A stretch of DNA of 20,449 nt from Terfezia claveryi. Taxonomy: Eukaryota > Ascomycota > Pezizomycetes > Pezizales > Pezizaceae. Under the pieces are notes generated by a model. That model was given only the letters and a program-made list of their open reading frames with translations, did no database searches and was not told the DNA's origin. Location: contig WHUX01000533.1 in NCBI GenBank assembly GCA_015179025.1, positions 1 through 20,449 of the forward strand. Reading direction: 5' to 3'. Positions 7,897 through 17,699 of this stretch are shown in pieces (positions within the stretch are counted from its first letter, which is position 1; each line of letters begins with the position of its first letter). The position numbers and the translations under genes were made by a program.

Positions 7897-9120
7897 ATGT
7901 CAGGAGCAGCTCTCCCACCACCCGCTGTCAGGTTTCAAACCTGGAGGAGCTCCCCCATACCCTCAGGCTTGAACGAGTTGAATGCCTACCGTCGAGAAAT
8001 CATCAACATCTACGAGGCCATGGATGCCATCGGGGCCGAACTGGGCAACAGCCTGGCCGTGGCTGAAAACAGCCTGGCCGTGGCTGAACAAAAATTGAGA
8101 TCCGCCGACGAAGAGATCACGGTCCTCCAGACCGATCTCGACCATCTGAACCTTGCCTTGGCCAGCGAACGGACTATGGTCCAAAACCTCAGCCGCGCCC
8201 TAGAGAACCTTGCAATACCAACAGCAGCCAGTAGCAACAAGACCGAAAGCATTCCAACACCCCCCAAGTTCAATGGGGACCGGGTTCGCCTACGAGCCTG
8301 GAAAAATGCTGTCAATCTCAAGCTGAACGGGGATTCTGCCAGATTCCCGTCAGAACAACATCGACTGTCATACGTTTTCGCCTTGCTGGAGAGGAAAGCT
8401 TGTGACCAGATCCAGCCATATGTCCTCGAAACCGGAATCAAGCTTGACGATATCTCGGCCCTTTTCACAGTCCTGGATAGGGCGTTCGGGGACCCCGATG
8501 CCGTTGGCACTGCCAGTAGAGCCCTCCGAGCCCTCAGGCAGAAAAACACCGATCTGTCCACTTATGTGGCAGAATTCTCGAGACTGGCAGCGGAGGTCCG
8601 ATGGAATGACCAGTCCAAACTGGAGCAATTCCAGGAAGGGCTAAATGACGAAATCCAGCAGGCCATGGTCAGCCTCCCGGAAGCCAAAACCCTCGACGAA
8701 TTCATTGACCAGGCTTCCCGAGTAGAACAGCGGATGTCCCGGCTCCGCAACCGCCCCACGTACAGGCCAGCACCCCGTCTCCCACAACCCCAGCATCAGC
8801 CACAGCAACACCAACCACAGCAACCGACTCCCAAGCCTGCCCAAGTCCCGGCCTCGGCCAACAAACCCGCGCACCCCTCTCTCGTAGCAGGTGGTGCCGC
8901 GCCTATGGACCTATCCGTAGGTAGGCCATGGTTAACCCAGGAGGAGAGAGATCGCCGCCGGAATAATGGGCTATGCATAGCCTGTGGGAAGGCCGACCAC
9001 TTCATTGCGGCTTGCCCCCTTCGAAAGAATCGCTCCCTCGCCATCCACGCTATCTCCGATACCCTGGAACCCAGGATCGTGGAGGTTGACGAGTCGGGAA
9101 AAGCCCTGTCCCTTGCCTAG
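7897..9120 (+). CDS. gag: inner Gag (capsid/nucleocapsid)
   Basis: About 407 residues from ATG 7897, the first in-frame ATG after the 5' LTR; the same frame is open further upstream inside the LTR, but that would translate LTR sequence. Domains: an N-terminal coiled-coil-like region (about residues 30-105) and a Retrotrans_gag-type capsid region (about 120-280). A Q/P-rich linker (about 295-325) follows, then a zinc knuckle C-X2-C-X4-H-X4-C near residue 365 with all metal ligands intact. Gag packages the RNA and forms the particle. The stop TAG at 9118-9120 lies inside the frameshift stem. This is the only undamaged ORF of the two elements. Confidence 0.9.
   Translation: MSGAALPPPAVRFQTWRSSPIPSGLNELNAYRREIINIYEAMDAIGAELGNSLAVAENSLAVAEQKLRSADEEITVLQTDLDHLNLALASERTMVQNLSRALENLAIPTAASSNKTESIPTPPKFNGDRVRLRAWKNAVNLKLNGDSARFPSEQHRLSYVFALLERKACDQIQPYVLETGIKLDDISALFTVLDRAFGDPDAVGTASRALRALRQKNTDLSTYVAEFSRLAAEVRWNDQSKLEQFQEGLNDEIQQAMVSLPEAKTLDEFIDQASRVEQRMSRLRNRPTYRPAPRLPQPQHQPQQHQPQQPTPKPAQVPASANKPAHPSLVAGGAAPMDLSVGRPWLTQEERDRRRNNGLCIACGKADHFIAACPLRKNRSLAIHAISDTLEPRIVEVDESGKALSLA
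8047..8088 (+). repeat. perfect 21-bp tandem duplication in inner gag
   Basis: Two identical 21 bp units (8047-8067, 8068-8088) encode NSLAVAE twice, in frame, in the coiled-coil-like region. Perfect identity suggests a recent slippage event or an allele-specific length variant. Confidence 0.9.
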
Positions 9121-9141
9121 TTACTGACACTAGCAAGGGAC
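9096..9141 (+). promoter_or_regulatory. programmed -1 frameshift signal between inner gag and pol
   Basis: GGGAAAA at 9096-9102 is in gag phase as G_GGA_AAA. After a 5 nt spacer (9103-9107) GTCCCTTGCCTAG (9108-9120) pairs with CTAGCAAGGGAC (9130-9141): a 12-pair stem with a single bulged base and a 9 nt loop. The gag stop is in the 5' arm. A -1 slip continues at codon 9102 in the pol frame, which has a stop at 9087-9089 upstream and no ATG near its start. Confidence 0.88.
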
Positions 9142-12100
9142 CTGCCCCAGGCCGCTTACCTTTGTCTTTGTCTGCATTTTCTGTGTCTTCCGCTTCTTCT
9201 GTTGTTGACGAATCTCGCTTGTTCAGCGAGCATTTTGTTGTATCTATCTCCCTCAAAATCAATAATGATAGAACAATTACCACGTCAGCACTCATAGATT
9301 GCGGAGCCTCAGGAATTGCATTCGTTGACCAGGCCTTTGTCAGTAAATTCTCCATACCCACGTTCAAGCTCAAAACTCCCCGTGTTCTTGATGTCATCGA
9401 CAGTCGACCCATCTCCTCCGGGGATATCACCGATATTGCGTGCGTGCCTGCCCTAGTCGGGGATCACTCCGAGGCAAACCTCCCAATGTTCGTGACAAAG
9501 CTCAAATACCCAATTGTCCTTGGAATCCCCTGGCTTAGAATGCACGATGTATCGGTCAGCTTCGGCTCCTATACCCTGCAGTTCAACAGCCAATATTCCA
9601 AAAAGCACTGCGGGAACCCAAAGGCCACCGTCACTGGGTTGTGTGCCTTGCCTACTCCGATAATCCACTCGACTCAGGTGGTGCACCTGCCTGCGCACCT
9701 CGATGCCAATTCCCCTGTTCCCCCGGTGCCCCCTGTTCCCCCTATGCCCCCTGTTCCCCCTGTGCCCCCTGTTTCCCCTGTGCCCCCTGTTCCCCAAAAG
9801 CCTCTGAACGTTAGCTTCATCGGGGCAGGGGCTTTCGCTTACCTCACCAGGAGGCACAAGCTGAAGGCTCATGCCCTGTCCATACACGAGGTGAACCTGG
9901 AGATTAATAAGACACGGTCAAAGGAGGAGTGGAAGTCCATGGTACCGGACGAATACCACGAATTCATCGACCTGTTCTCGGAGAAGGCCGCAGAAAAGCT
10001 CGCACCCCACCGGCCATATGACCATACTATTCCGCTGATAGAATGTAAGACCCCCCCCTATGGGCCCCTCTACGGAATGTCCCGGTTGGAGCTGGAAGCT
10101 TTGAAGAAATACTTGGAGGAAAACCTCAACAAGAGCTTCATTCGCCACAGCTCCTCACCAGCGGGTGCCCCGGTGCTTTTCGTGAAGAAATCGGATGGCT
10201 CTCTCCGGTTGTGTGTCGATTACCGGGGCCTAAATGAGATAACGGTCAAAAACAGGTATCCCTTGCCCCTGATCCAGGAAACGTTGGCTAGGCTCTCCAA
10301 GGCGAAATGGTTCACCAAATTGGATCTGCGGGGGGCATACAACCAGGTGCGGATTGCCGAGGGGGAGGAGTGGAAAACGGCCTTCCGAACTCGTTATGGC
10401 CACTTCGAGTACAATGTCATGCCCTTTGGATTGACTAATGCCCCGGCTTCCTTCCAACACTTTATCAATGATACCCTGAGGGACTTTCTAGATGTGTTCT
10501 GCATGGCTTACCTCGATGATATCTTGATTTATTCAGATACCTTAGCAGAGCACAAGATTCATGTCCGGCAGGTGTTGGAGAAACTGGAGCAAGCCGGATT
10601 GTACCTCAAGCCCAAGAAATGCGAGTTTCATGTGCAGGAGGTCAAGTATCTGGGGTTGATTATCACCACGGAAGGCATCCGGATGGACCCTGCCAAAGTT
10701 GCCGCAATCCAGGAGTGGGAAACCCCGGCCAATTTGAAGGATGTGTAAGCCTTCCTAGGATTTGCCAACTTTTACCGCCGGTTCATCCTGGGATACTCAA
10801 GGATCGCGGCACCCCTGACAGCCTTGACAAAAACGAAGGCAGAAGCTGGCTCGACGAAGAAAAAGACCTTCCAGTGGAATCCAGAAGCCCAATCCGCCTT
10901 CCAGAACCTCAAGGAAGCCTTCTGCTCAGCACCGATCCTGGCCCATTTCGACCCAGACAGCGAATGTATCGTGGAAACTGATGCCTCCGACTATGTCTCC
11001 GCGGGGATATTGTCTCAGTATGTCGATGGAGTCCTTCACCCAGTGGCCTATTTCTCCAAAAAGCACTCCCCGGCCGAGTGCAACTACGAGATCTACGACA
11101 AGGAGCTGATGGCCATCGTGCGAGCATTCGAGGAGTGGAGGCCACATCTGGAGTCAGCCAAGGGGATTATCGAGGTGTTGTCCGATCATAAGAACCTTGA
11201 GTATTTCACCACCACCAAACTGCTTAACCAACGGCAGGCCAGGTGGTCGGAGTTCTTATCTCAGTTCAACTTCAAGATCAAATACCGGCCAGGCAAGGCT
11301 GGTGGGAAACCGGACGCCTTGACTAGGAGATCAGGTGACCTCCCTAAGGGGGGAGATGAAAGGCTAAAATACCAAAATCAGGTGGTATTGAAGCCCGAAA
11401 ACCTTGATCTAGCGGCCAATGTCCTTGCTGAAGCTGAGGCTAATGCTGAAGTGGAGGCTGAAGCGAGAGCTGACCTCCGACAACTGGTGAGACAGGCATA
11501 CGAGGATGACCCCCTGGCCAAGGAAATTATCGCCGCAGTAGATTCCGGCCAGCGCCACCACCCCAAAATCTCCCTGGCCGAGTGCACCGTCCAGGAAGGC
11601 CTCCTATACCACCGGGAACAGCTCTATATACCAGAAGGAGGAGGGTTATGCCTGAGGCTGATCGAGGAACACCACGATACCCTGGTGGCGGGTCACTCTG
11701 GAGTGGCCAAGACGTTAGAGCTTCTGGCCAGGGAATACACCTGGATTGACCAGCGGAAGGAAGTGGAGCAGTACATACGGAACTGCCATGTTTGCAAGCG
11801 TGCTAAGCCTGTCCGCCATGCCCCGTACGGGACCCTGAAACCTCTGGAGATTCCGGATCGGCCCTGGCTGCACCTTACCATGGATTTCGTGACGGGATTG
11901 CCAGAAGACTCGGGGTTCAACGCCATCCTGATGGTGGTCGATCAGTTGACAAAGATGAGGCATGTTATACCTTGCCGGGATACCTGCTCTGCCCCAGAGT
12001 TAGCCAACCTCTACCTCAATAATGTATTCCGGCATCACGGCCTCCCTGAATCGATCGTGTCTGATCGTGGCCCTCAGTTCACCTCGGACTTTTGGAGAGC

Positions 12101-12932
12101 CTTCTGCGAGCTTCTGGGGATTAAAGTGTGCTTGTCAACGGCATATCACCCCCAGACGGACGGCTAATCGGGGAGAATGAATGCCATCATGGAGCAGTAT
12201 CTGCGGGCCTTCGTCAACTACCAGCAGGATAACTGGGTTTCATTGCTGGCCACCTGTGAATTCGCCGCGAACAACCAGTTCTCGGAATCCTCCAAAACCT
12301 CTCCTTTCCTGGCTAATTACGGTTGGCACCCCCGGTTCGTGGATGCTCTGGCGCCCCTGCAAAAAGCCCACCCCCCAGCTAAGGAGTTCGCGGTTGAGAT
12401 CGCTGAACTCCACCGTACCCTGAAAGCCGAGCTGGGATATGTACAAGCCAGGCAAGCTGAGTATGCCAATGGATCACGGCTGCCAGCCCCCAGATACCAG
12501 CCAGGGGACAAGGTATGGCTCTCCAGCGGGCACTTCCGGACAGAGCGGCTATCTCGCAAGCTCGACCACAAGTTCTTGGGTCCATTCGAGGTGTTGGCCG
12601 CTGTGGGTACTCATGCCTATCGATTGAGGTTCCCCAAGGACATCAAACGCCACCCGGTCGTCCATGTTTCTGAGATCGAGCCTGCCGCAGAGGACCCTCT
12701 TCCAGGACAAAAACACCCCCCACCTCCCCCCGTGGTTATCGAAGGTGAAGAAGAATGGGAGGTGGAGGAAGTATTGGACTCGCGGAAGAGGTATGGGCAT
12801 CTGCAGTACAAGGTCAAATGGCTGGGAGATGAGGAGACGACCTGGCAACCAGCGGAGGACCTGGAAAACGCACAGGACTTGGTCACACTGTTCCACCAGC
12901 GTTACCCCCAGAAGCCTCGCCCCGCCCAGTGA
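9102..12932 (+). pseudogene. pol: inner Pol polyprotein (PR-RT-RNaseH-integrase-chromodomain) with two stops
   Basis: One frame, -1 to gag. Aspartic protease DCGAS has its Asp codon at 9297. A proline-rich linker lies at 9711-9795. Reverse transcriptase has YLDD at 10509-10520 and intact DYRGLN and PFGLTNAPASF blocks. RNase H has its first Asp at 10980. The integrase HHCC finger is at about 11670-11800; the catalytic core has Asp at 11883 and Asp at 12063, but the Glu expected 35 residues later is GGG (Gly) at 12171. A chromodomain runs from about 12745 to the end. TAA stops at 10746-10748 and 12165-12167 replace residues that are normally Gln in this family (CAA to TAA). Translation would end after RT. 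The copy cannot integrate on its own. Confidence 0.93.
9711..9795 (+). repeat. proline-rich coding minisatellite (VPP repeats)
   Basis: Repeats of the kind CCTGTTCCCCCTGTGCCC encode (V/M/S)PPVPP between protease and RT. It is probably a flexible linker prone to length change. Confidence 0.8.
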
Positions 12933-13154
12933 TGTTCTTGTCGTCCGGGAATTGGTTAGCAGGGTTGTTATTGTCGTTGTTGCTATTGCCGTTGATGTTA
13001 TTGTCATTGATGTCGTAGTTATTGTTGGTACGTACTTCCGGCGTTGGGGTTGTGTTATGGGTTATTGGTTTTGTTCGCCTCTTCTGTTTGTTTGTTTGTT
13101 TGTTTTTTCACCTTGCCTTTCGTCGCTGGGGCTCCGAGCCTAAAGGGGGGATAG
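12933..13154 (+). other. 3' untranslated region and polypurine tract of the inner element
   Basis: After the pol stop comes a GTTGTTATTGTC-rich low-complexity stretch, then a run of TTTG repeats (about 13086-13107). AAAGGGGGGATAG (13142-13154) directly precedes the 3' LTR and is the likely plus-strand primer. ORFs across this stretch are not supported. Confidence 0.8.
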
Positions 13155-13661
13155 TGTCACAACCGTCCCTTCCCAGCCTAGTCTGACCTCGTTGTTGTTA
13201 TCTCGGCTCCCGAGATAAGGGGTCTCGGGAACCTTAATCCTTCCAATGGCCTTGGCCAGGAAGGAAGCCTGTATATATAGCTTGCTCTCTACACCCTCTC
13301 GTTGGATCCCTATCTAACATCTTGTATACCCAATACAGGACCTTGCTTCCCCCAACGCTTGTGCACCTCCCTTGTGCACATCCTTGCCTCGAACCTACAA
13401 CTCTGCAGTACAGCTGCCTCCCTTGACACACGCGGCAACTGCCTCCGCGTGTCTCGTGTCCCTTGCCCTCTGCCTCTCTTGCCTCTTGCCCTTGCCCCTC
13501 CCATCTCAGTCTTCCCCTAGTCACACACGTAGCGTTCCTACGTGTGTCTTACCCTAGCCTTTCCCCAGATCACACACGTAGCGCTCCTACGTGTGCGATT
13601 GCCCCTTGCCACTTCCCCGGCGTACTCCTTGGTCGCCTTGTCTCCCAGAGTCCTCGTTACA
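13155..13661 (+). repeat. 3' LTR of the inner element
   Basis: 507 bp, same length as the 5' LTR, TGTCACAACC...CGTTACA. The TATA box, the U3 hairpin and both CACGTAG hairpins are retained. Confidence 0.95.
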
Positions 13662-13666
13662 AGAGC
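13662..13666 (+). repeat. target-site duplication AGAGC (right copy)
   Basis: Identical to 7349-7353; the outer pol frame resumes at the next base. Confidence 0.93.
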
Positions 13667-16254
13667 CACTAGAGGATGGCGAGATCGTGCTTATCATTGA
13701 CGCAAGCGAACGATACTCTCGTTACGCACATTGCTTTACCGCAGAACAGGCAGCTAGACTCCCTGAACACAAGCCATGGGACCATGAAATCCCCCTCCAA
13801 GACCCAACCGCAAAGATACCATTCGGGGCTATCTACAAGACCACATGGGAGGAAGACGAAGCCCTTCAGAAGTACCTTGATGAGAACCTTCCCACTACCA
13901 AAGTTCGACGCTAACGCTCCTCCGCTGGTGCTCCCATCCTATTTGTTCGAAAGAAAGACGGATCTTTAAGGCTATGTGTCGATTACCGAGCCCTTAATCG
14001 TCTCACCATACCAAACAAATACCCACTTCCTCTTATCTCCGAGTTGCTCGATAGAACTCGTGAAGGTAAATGGTTCACACGATTGGACCTCAAAAATGGG
14101 TATAACCTTATCAGGATTGCACCAGGAGATGAATGGAAGACAGCATTCAGAACGAAAAAGGGACTATTCGAGTATACCGTGATGCCATTTGGGTTGACCA
14201 ATGCTCCCGCTACATTTCAAGAGATGATGGATACGATCTTCAAGGATATGGAAGGATGTATCTGGTACTTGGACGACATACTCATCTATGGAGGTGAGAC
14301 AGAGGAAGAACATCAACAAATAGTCGAAAAAGTTCTTCAGCAATGCATCCAACATGGATTAGCTGTTAACCTCATGAAGTCTGAGTTCCATGTCCAGGAG
14401 ACCTTATTCCTCGGTCATATTATCAATAGTCAACACGTCCAAATGGATCCCTCTAAGCTCGAAACTATGTCCAAGTGGCCTATTCCTACCAAAAAGAAAG
14501 AGGTTCAAGCATTCCTAGGCTTCGCTAACTACTACCGTCGATTCATTGCCAACTTCAGTGCAAAGGCACGTCCCTTAATCGACTTAACGAAAGATGTTCC
14601 TTTCAGTTGGGGACACGAGCAACAGCAAGCCTTTGATGACCTTCGGGAACGATTCCTCACTTCTCCTATCCTCACACAGTTTGACAGACAACTCAAGACA
14701 ATCATAGAGACTGATGCTAGCAACCAAGCTATCGCTGGTATCCTCTCTCAGTATCATGTTGTCAATGGAGGAAAGCAGCTTCATCCTGTTGAATACCATG
14801 CAAAAACCCTCTCCGCAGCTCAACGCAACTGGCCTATCCATGATAAGGAGTTGTTTGCAATTGTGGATTGCTTCCGGAAGTGGCGAGTTTGGTTGGTTGG
14901 CGTTTTAGTAAATGTCTATACAGACCACTAAGGGTTACAATATTTCAACAGCAAACAGAAGCTCAACTCCCGTCAAGCTACCTGGTACCTCCGCATGTCT
15001 GAGTTCATCTACAATATTCACTACAGACCCGGTTCGAAAATGGGCAAGCCTGATGGCCTGTCTAGACGTTCAGGGGAAGAGAAATCCAGCATGGATGCTA
15101 GATTTTTCGAAGATGGACAGCTAATGGTACTTGGAGAAGAGGATGAAGAGGAAGCCGAAGATGTTGAAGTGGAAGGAATAGATGTGGCCGGATGGCAGAA
15201 GAAGGATGGACTATGGGTGGTACCCTCCGAGTTTAAGTTAGAAGTGCTAAGACAGCACCATGATAGTCAAGTGGCAGGACATTGGGGAAGACATCGTACT
15301 CAAGAGCTAGTGTCAAGGAATTTTACGTGGGATAAGTGGCAGGAAGATATTGCGAATTATGTGGCAGGATGTACTAAGTGTCAAAAAGCAAAGGCAGACA
15401 GGCATAGCAGGCAAACGAAGTTGGTACCGATGTCAACTGGAGAACGACCATTTGAGGAAATAGCTATGGACTTCGTTGGTGAGCTACCAGAGTCAGAAGG
15501 TTTCAATGCAATACTCGTTATCATGGACCAGTTTACAAAAGGACAACACTATATTCCGGCAAAGACTACATGGACAGCATCCGATGTTGCTGACACCTAT
15601 ATTAACGAAATATGGAGACTCTATGGCCTCCCCCGACATATCACCTCTGACCGTGGTCCACAGTTTGCTTCTAGATTCCTCAAGGAGCTTAACCAAAAGC
15701 TCAATATAACCCTCCGCCTCTCCACTGCCTATCACCCTCAGACCGATGGACTTGCTGAACGAGCAGTCCAAACACTTAAGCAGTACCTCCGTATCTACTG
15801 TCACGATAGGCAAGCTCGTTGGAAACGATGGCTACCCTTAGCTGAGTTTACCTATAATACTGCCACCCACTCTACCCATAAGTACTCCCCTTACCGAACT
15901 CTGTATGGCTTCGACCCTCCCACCATTCACCTTTCAGATGACTATGAATTCTCCTCCCCCGCTGCAGAAGAATGGCTAGACCGAATGACAACTGTACACA
16001 ACCAAATTCATGATACCCTCAAGCAAATCAATCATAAAAGAAGTGCTATACACCTCGAAAAGGCACGCAGGTTTGCTATTGACGATTGGGTATTGGTTGA
16101 CCGCCGGAACCTACAGATACGAGCTGGGAACAACCGTTCCCTTACCAGCAAGTGGATAGGGCCCTACAAGGTCATTGAAGTTATTGGTTCACACGCATAT
16201 AGGCTCGAAGTTCCACAAGGCACACGATGGCATAATGTTGTTCATGTTACCCTC
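13667..16254 (+). pseudogene. pol: outer Pol, C-terminal part (RT-RNaseH-integrase), 3'-truncated
   Basis: Continuation of the outer pol in one frame. Reverse transcriptase has YLDD at 14266-14277. RNase H has its first Asp at 14713. The integrase HHCC region is at about 15250-15390, and the catalytic triad is Asp 15469, Asp 15649 and Glu 15757 (35 residues between the last two), intact unlike in the inner element. Stops: TAA at 13912-13914 just before the SSAGAP block of RT (original residue unclear) and TAA at 14929-14931 inside RNase H (fits CAA to TAA). The frame stays open to 16323, but after about 16254 it translates subtelomeric repeat, so the last ~22 residues are not retroviral. No chromodomain is visible; it may have been lost with the 3' end. 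Confidence 0.88.
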
Positions 16255-16272
16255 CTAACAGTTATTCCCGAC

Positions 16273-16391
16273 AAAATAACGGCGTTATTTGACTTCCCTA
16301 AGCCTATACAAGTAGGTATTTAAACCGGTTGTAGTAACAGCTAACGAAATCTTGCTGGTTTAACAAAAAGTCAAATAACGGCGTTATTTGA
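16273..16391 (+). repeat. paired palindromes in header A
   Basis: AAATAACG (16274-16281) and CGTTATTT (16283-16290) flank a central G. The second, longer copy is TCAAATAACG (16371-16380), G, CGTTATTTGA (16382-16391). The centres are 99 bp apart. Their outer contexts (TTTGAC and GTCAAA) are also inverted, so together they bound a ~118 bp module like terminal repeats. Confidence 0.85.
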
Positions 16392-16547
16392 GTTCTCAGC
16401 CAATCATTTACTAAGGGTGGCGCTTTTTTTAGCCAGATTTAGAAAAGCAGCATAGGTTTTTAACTTTAGTGGTAATCTACGTAGCAACGGCTATACCTAT
16501 TTAGTTACCACAACTAAAATTTAGACTACGCAATGATGCTGCTGGCA

Positions 16548-17283
16548 CCAATAGCTGTCTACACAAATAGCTGGTCATACAAACAGCTGCGTATATAAAT
16601 ACCAGCTGGTGCAAATAGCAACTGGCGCAAATATCAGCTGGTATAAATAGTAGCCGGTGTAAATAATAGGCAGCGCAACTAGCAGCTGGCATAAATAGCA
16701 GCCGGCGCAAATAGCAGGCAGTTCAAATAGTAGCTGGCGCAAATACCAGCTGGCACAAATAGCAGCTGGTGCAAATAGTAGCCAGCGTAACTAGCAGCTG
16801 GCATAAATCGCAGCCGGCGCAAATAGTAGCCAGTGCAAATAGCAGCCGGCACAAATAGCATCCAGCACAAATATTAGATAGTACACATAGCAGCCGGCGC
16901 AAATAGCAGCCGGTGTACATAGCAGCCAGCATAAATAGCTGCTGGCGCAAATAGCAGCTGGCACTAATAGCAGCCGATGCAAATAGCAGGCACTGCAAAT
17001 ATTAGCCAGTGCATATAGTAGCCGGCAGATATAGCAGCTGGTGCAAATAGCAGCTGGCACTAATAGCAGCCGATGCAAATAGCAGGCAGTGCAAATATTA
17101 GCCAGTGCATATAGCAGCCGGCGGATATAGCAGCTGGTGTAAATAGCAGCTGGCACTAATAGGAGCCGGTGCAAATAGCAGTCAGTGTAAATAGCAGCAG
17201 GCACAAATAGTTGCTGGCTCCAATAGAAGCTAGTGCAGAAAGCAGCCGGCGCAAATACCAGCTAGTGCCACTAGCAACTATAC
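16548..17283 (+). repeat. 16-bp minisatellite, 46 units (unit A)
   Basis: Units follow the pattern CAAATAGCAGCYGGYR. I walked all 46 units and each is exactly 16 bp, with many substitutions and no insertion or deletion. A higher-order repeat of six units (96 bp) is present twice (16948-17043 and 17044-17139). The minus strand is nearly free of stops in all three frames, which creates long cysteine-rich but spurious ORFs. Confidence 0.92.
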
Positions 17284-17330
17284 CTATACTAGACTAAATA
17301 TTGCTATTACTTTATTAGTATATATATTTG

Positions 17331-17360
17331 AAACTATACCCACTATTAGTGGTATAGTTT
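17331..17360 (+). repeat. hairpin in spacer A
   Basis: AAACTATACC (17331-17340) pairs perfectly with GGTATAGTTT (17351-17360); the loop is CACTATTAGT. It is kept in unit B. Confidence 0.85.
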
Positions 17361-17458
17361 GAAATTGAAGCTACGGAAAAAAAATTATTTAAATATAATA
17401 AATCAAATAAATAAAACAAAAAAACAAAGAAAACAAATAAAACAAATAAAATAAATGA

Positions 17459-17690
17459 AATAAATAAAATAAATAAAATAAATAAAATAAATAAAATAAA
17501 TAAAATAAATAAAATAAATAAAATAAATAAAATAAATAAAATAAATAAAATAAATAAAATAAATAAAATAAATAAAATAAATAAAATAAATAAAATAAAT
17601 AAAATAAATAAAATAAATAAAATAAATAAAATAAATAAAATAAATAAAATAAATAAAATAAATAAAATAAATAAAATAAATAAAATAAAA
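17459..17690 (+). repeat. AAATAAAAT 9-bp array, about 25 units (unit A)
   Basis: Near-perfect tandem 9-mers. The minus strand reads as a long FIY repeat, which is not a gene. Degenerate variants extend on both sides (17400-17458, 17691-17720). Confidence 0.92.
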
Positions 17691-17699
17691 TAAATAAAA

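Larger units (their letters stand above)
7354..13661 (+). mobile_element. 'inner' chromodomain Ty3/gypsy retrotransposon, full length (6308 bp)
   Basis: Complete structure: 507 bp LTRs at both ends (TGTCAC...TTACA), gag, -1 frameshift signal, pol (PR, RT, RNase H, integrase, chromodomain), polypurine tract and 5 bp duplication AGAGC. The chromodomain places it among the chromoviruses, which use it to direct integration to particular chromatin. It is inserted in the pol gene of the outer element in the same orientation. Two stops in pol and loss of an integrase catalytic residue make it non-autonomous, although the LTRs still differ at only 14 of 507 positions by my count. Confidence 0.95.
4734..16254 (+). 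mobile_element. 'outer' Ty3/gypsy retrotransposon, degenerate, interrupted and 3'-truncated
   Basis: In order: candidate 5' LTR, gag, -1 frameshift signal, protease, [6.3 kb inner element], reverse transcriptase, RNase H and integrase. The domain order PR-RT-RH-IN is that of Metaviridae (Ty3/gypsy). The pol frame before 7353 resumes exactly at 13667 once the inner element and one AGAGC copy are discounted. Integrase similarity stops at about 16254, where subtelomeric repeat sequence begins. The C-terminal end of pol and the 3' LTR are therefore absent, and no target-site duplication can be checked. Six in-frame stops show that it is dead. Confidence 0.88.

Noticed and set aside
7433..8066. 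Several overlapping ORFs in the 5' LTR (and copies at 13234-13672)
   Set aside because: They recur in both LTRs, overlap each other on both strands and match no protein family; the sequence is LTR promoter and leader.
12664..13143. 159-codon plus-strand ORF past the pol end
   Set aside because: Overlaps the chromodomain coding sequence in another frame and continues into low-complexity 3' UTR.
16252..16262. CCTAAC at the unit A border as a remnant of an internal telomere
   Set aside because: Only one partial repeat; the unit B border reads AACTAACAG, with no telomeric context.
16548..17283. Possible CRISPR-like array
   Set aside because: Units are contiguous with no spacers; it is a minisatellite in a eukaryotic subtelomere.
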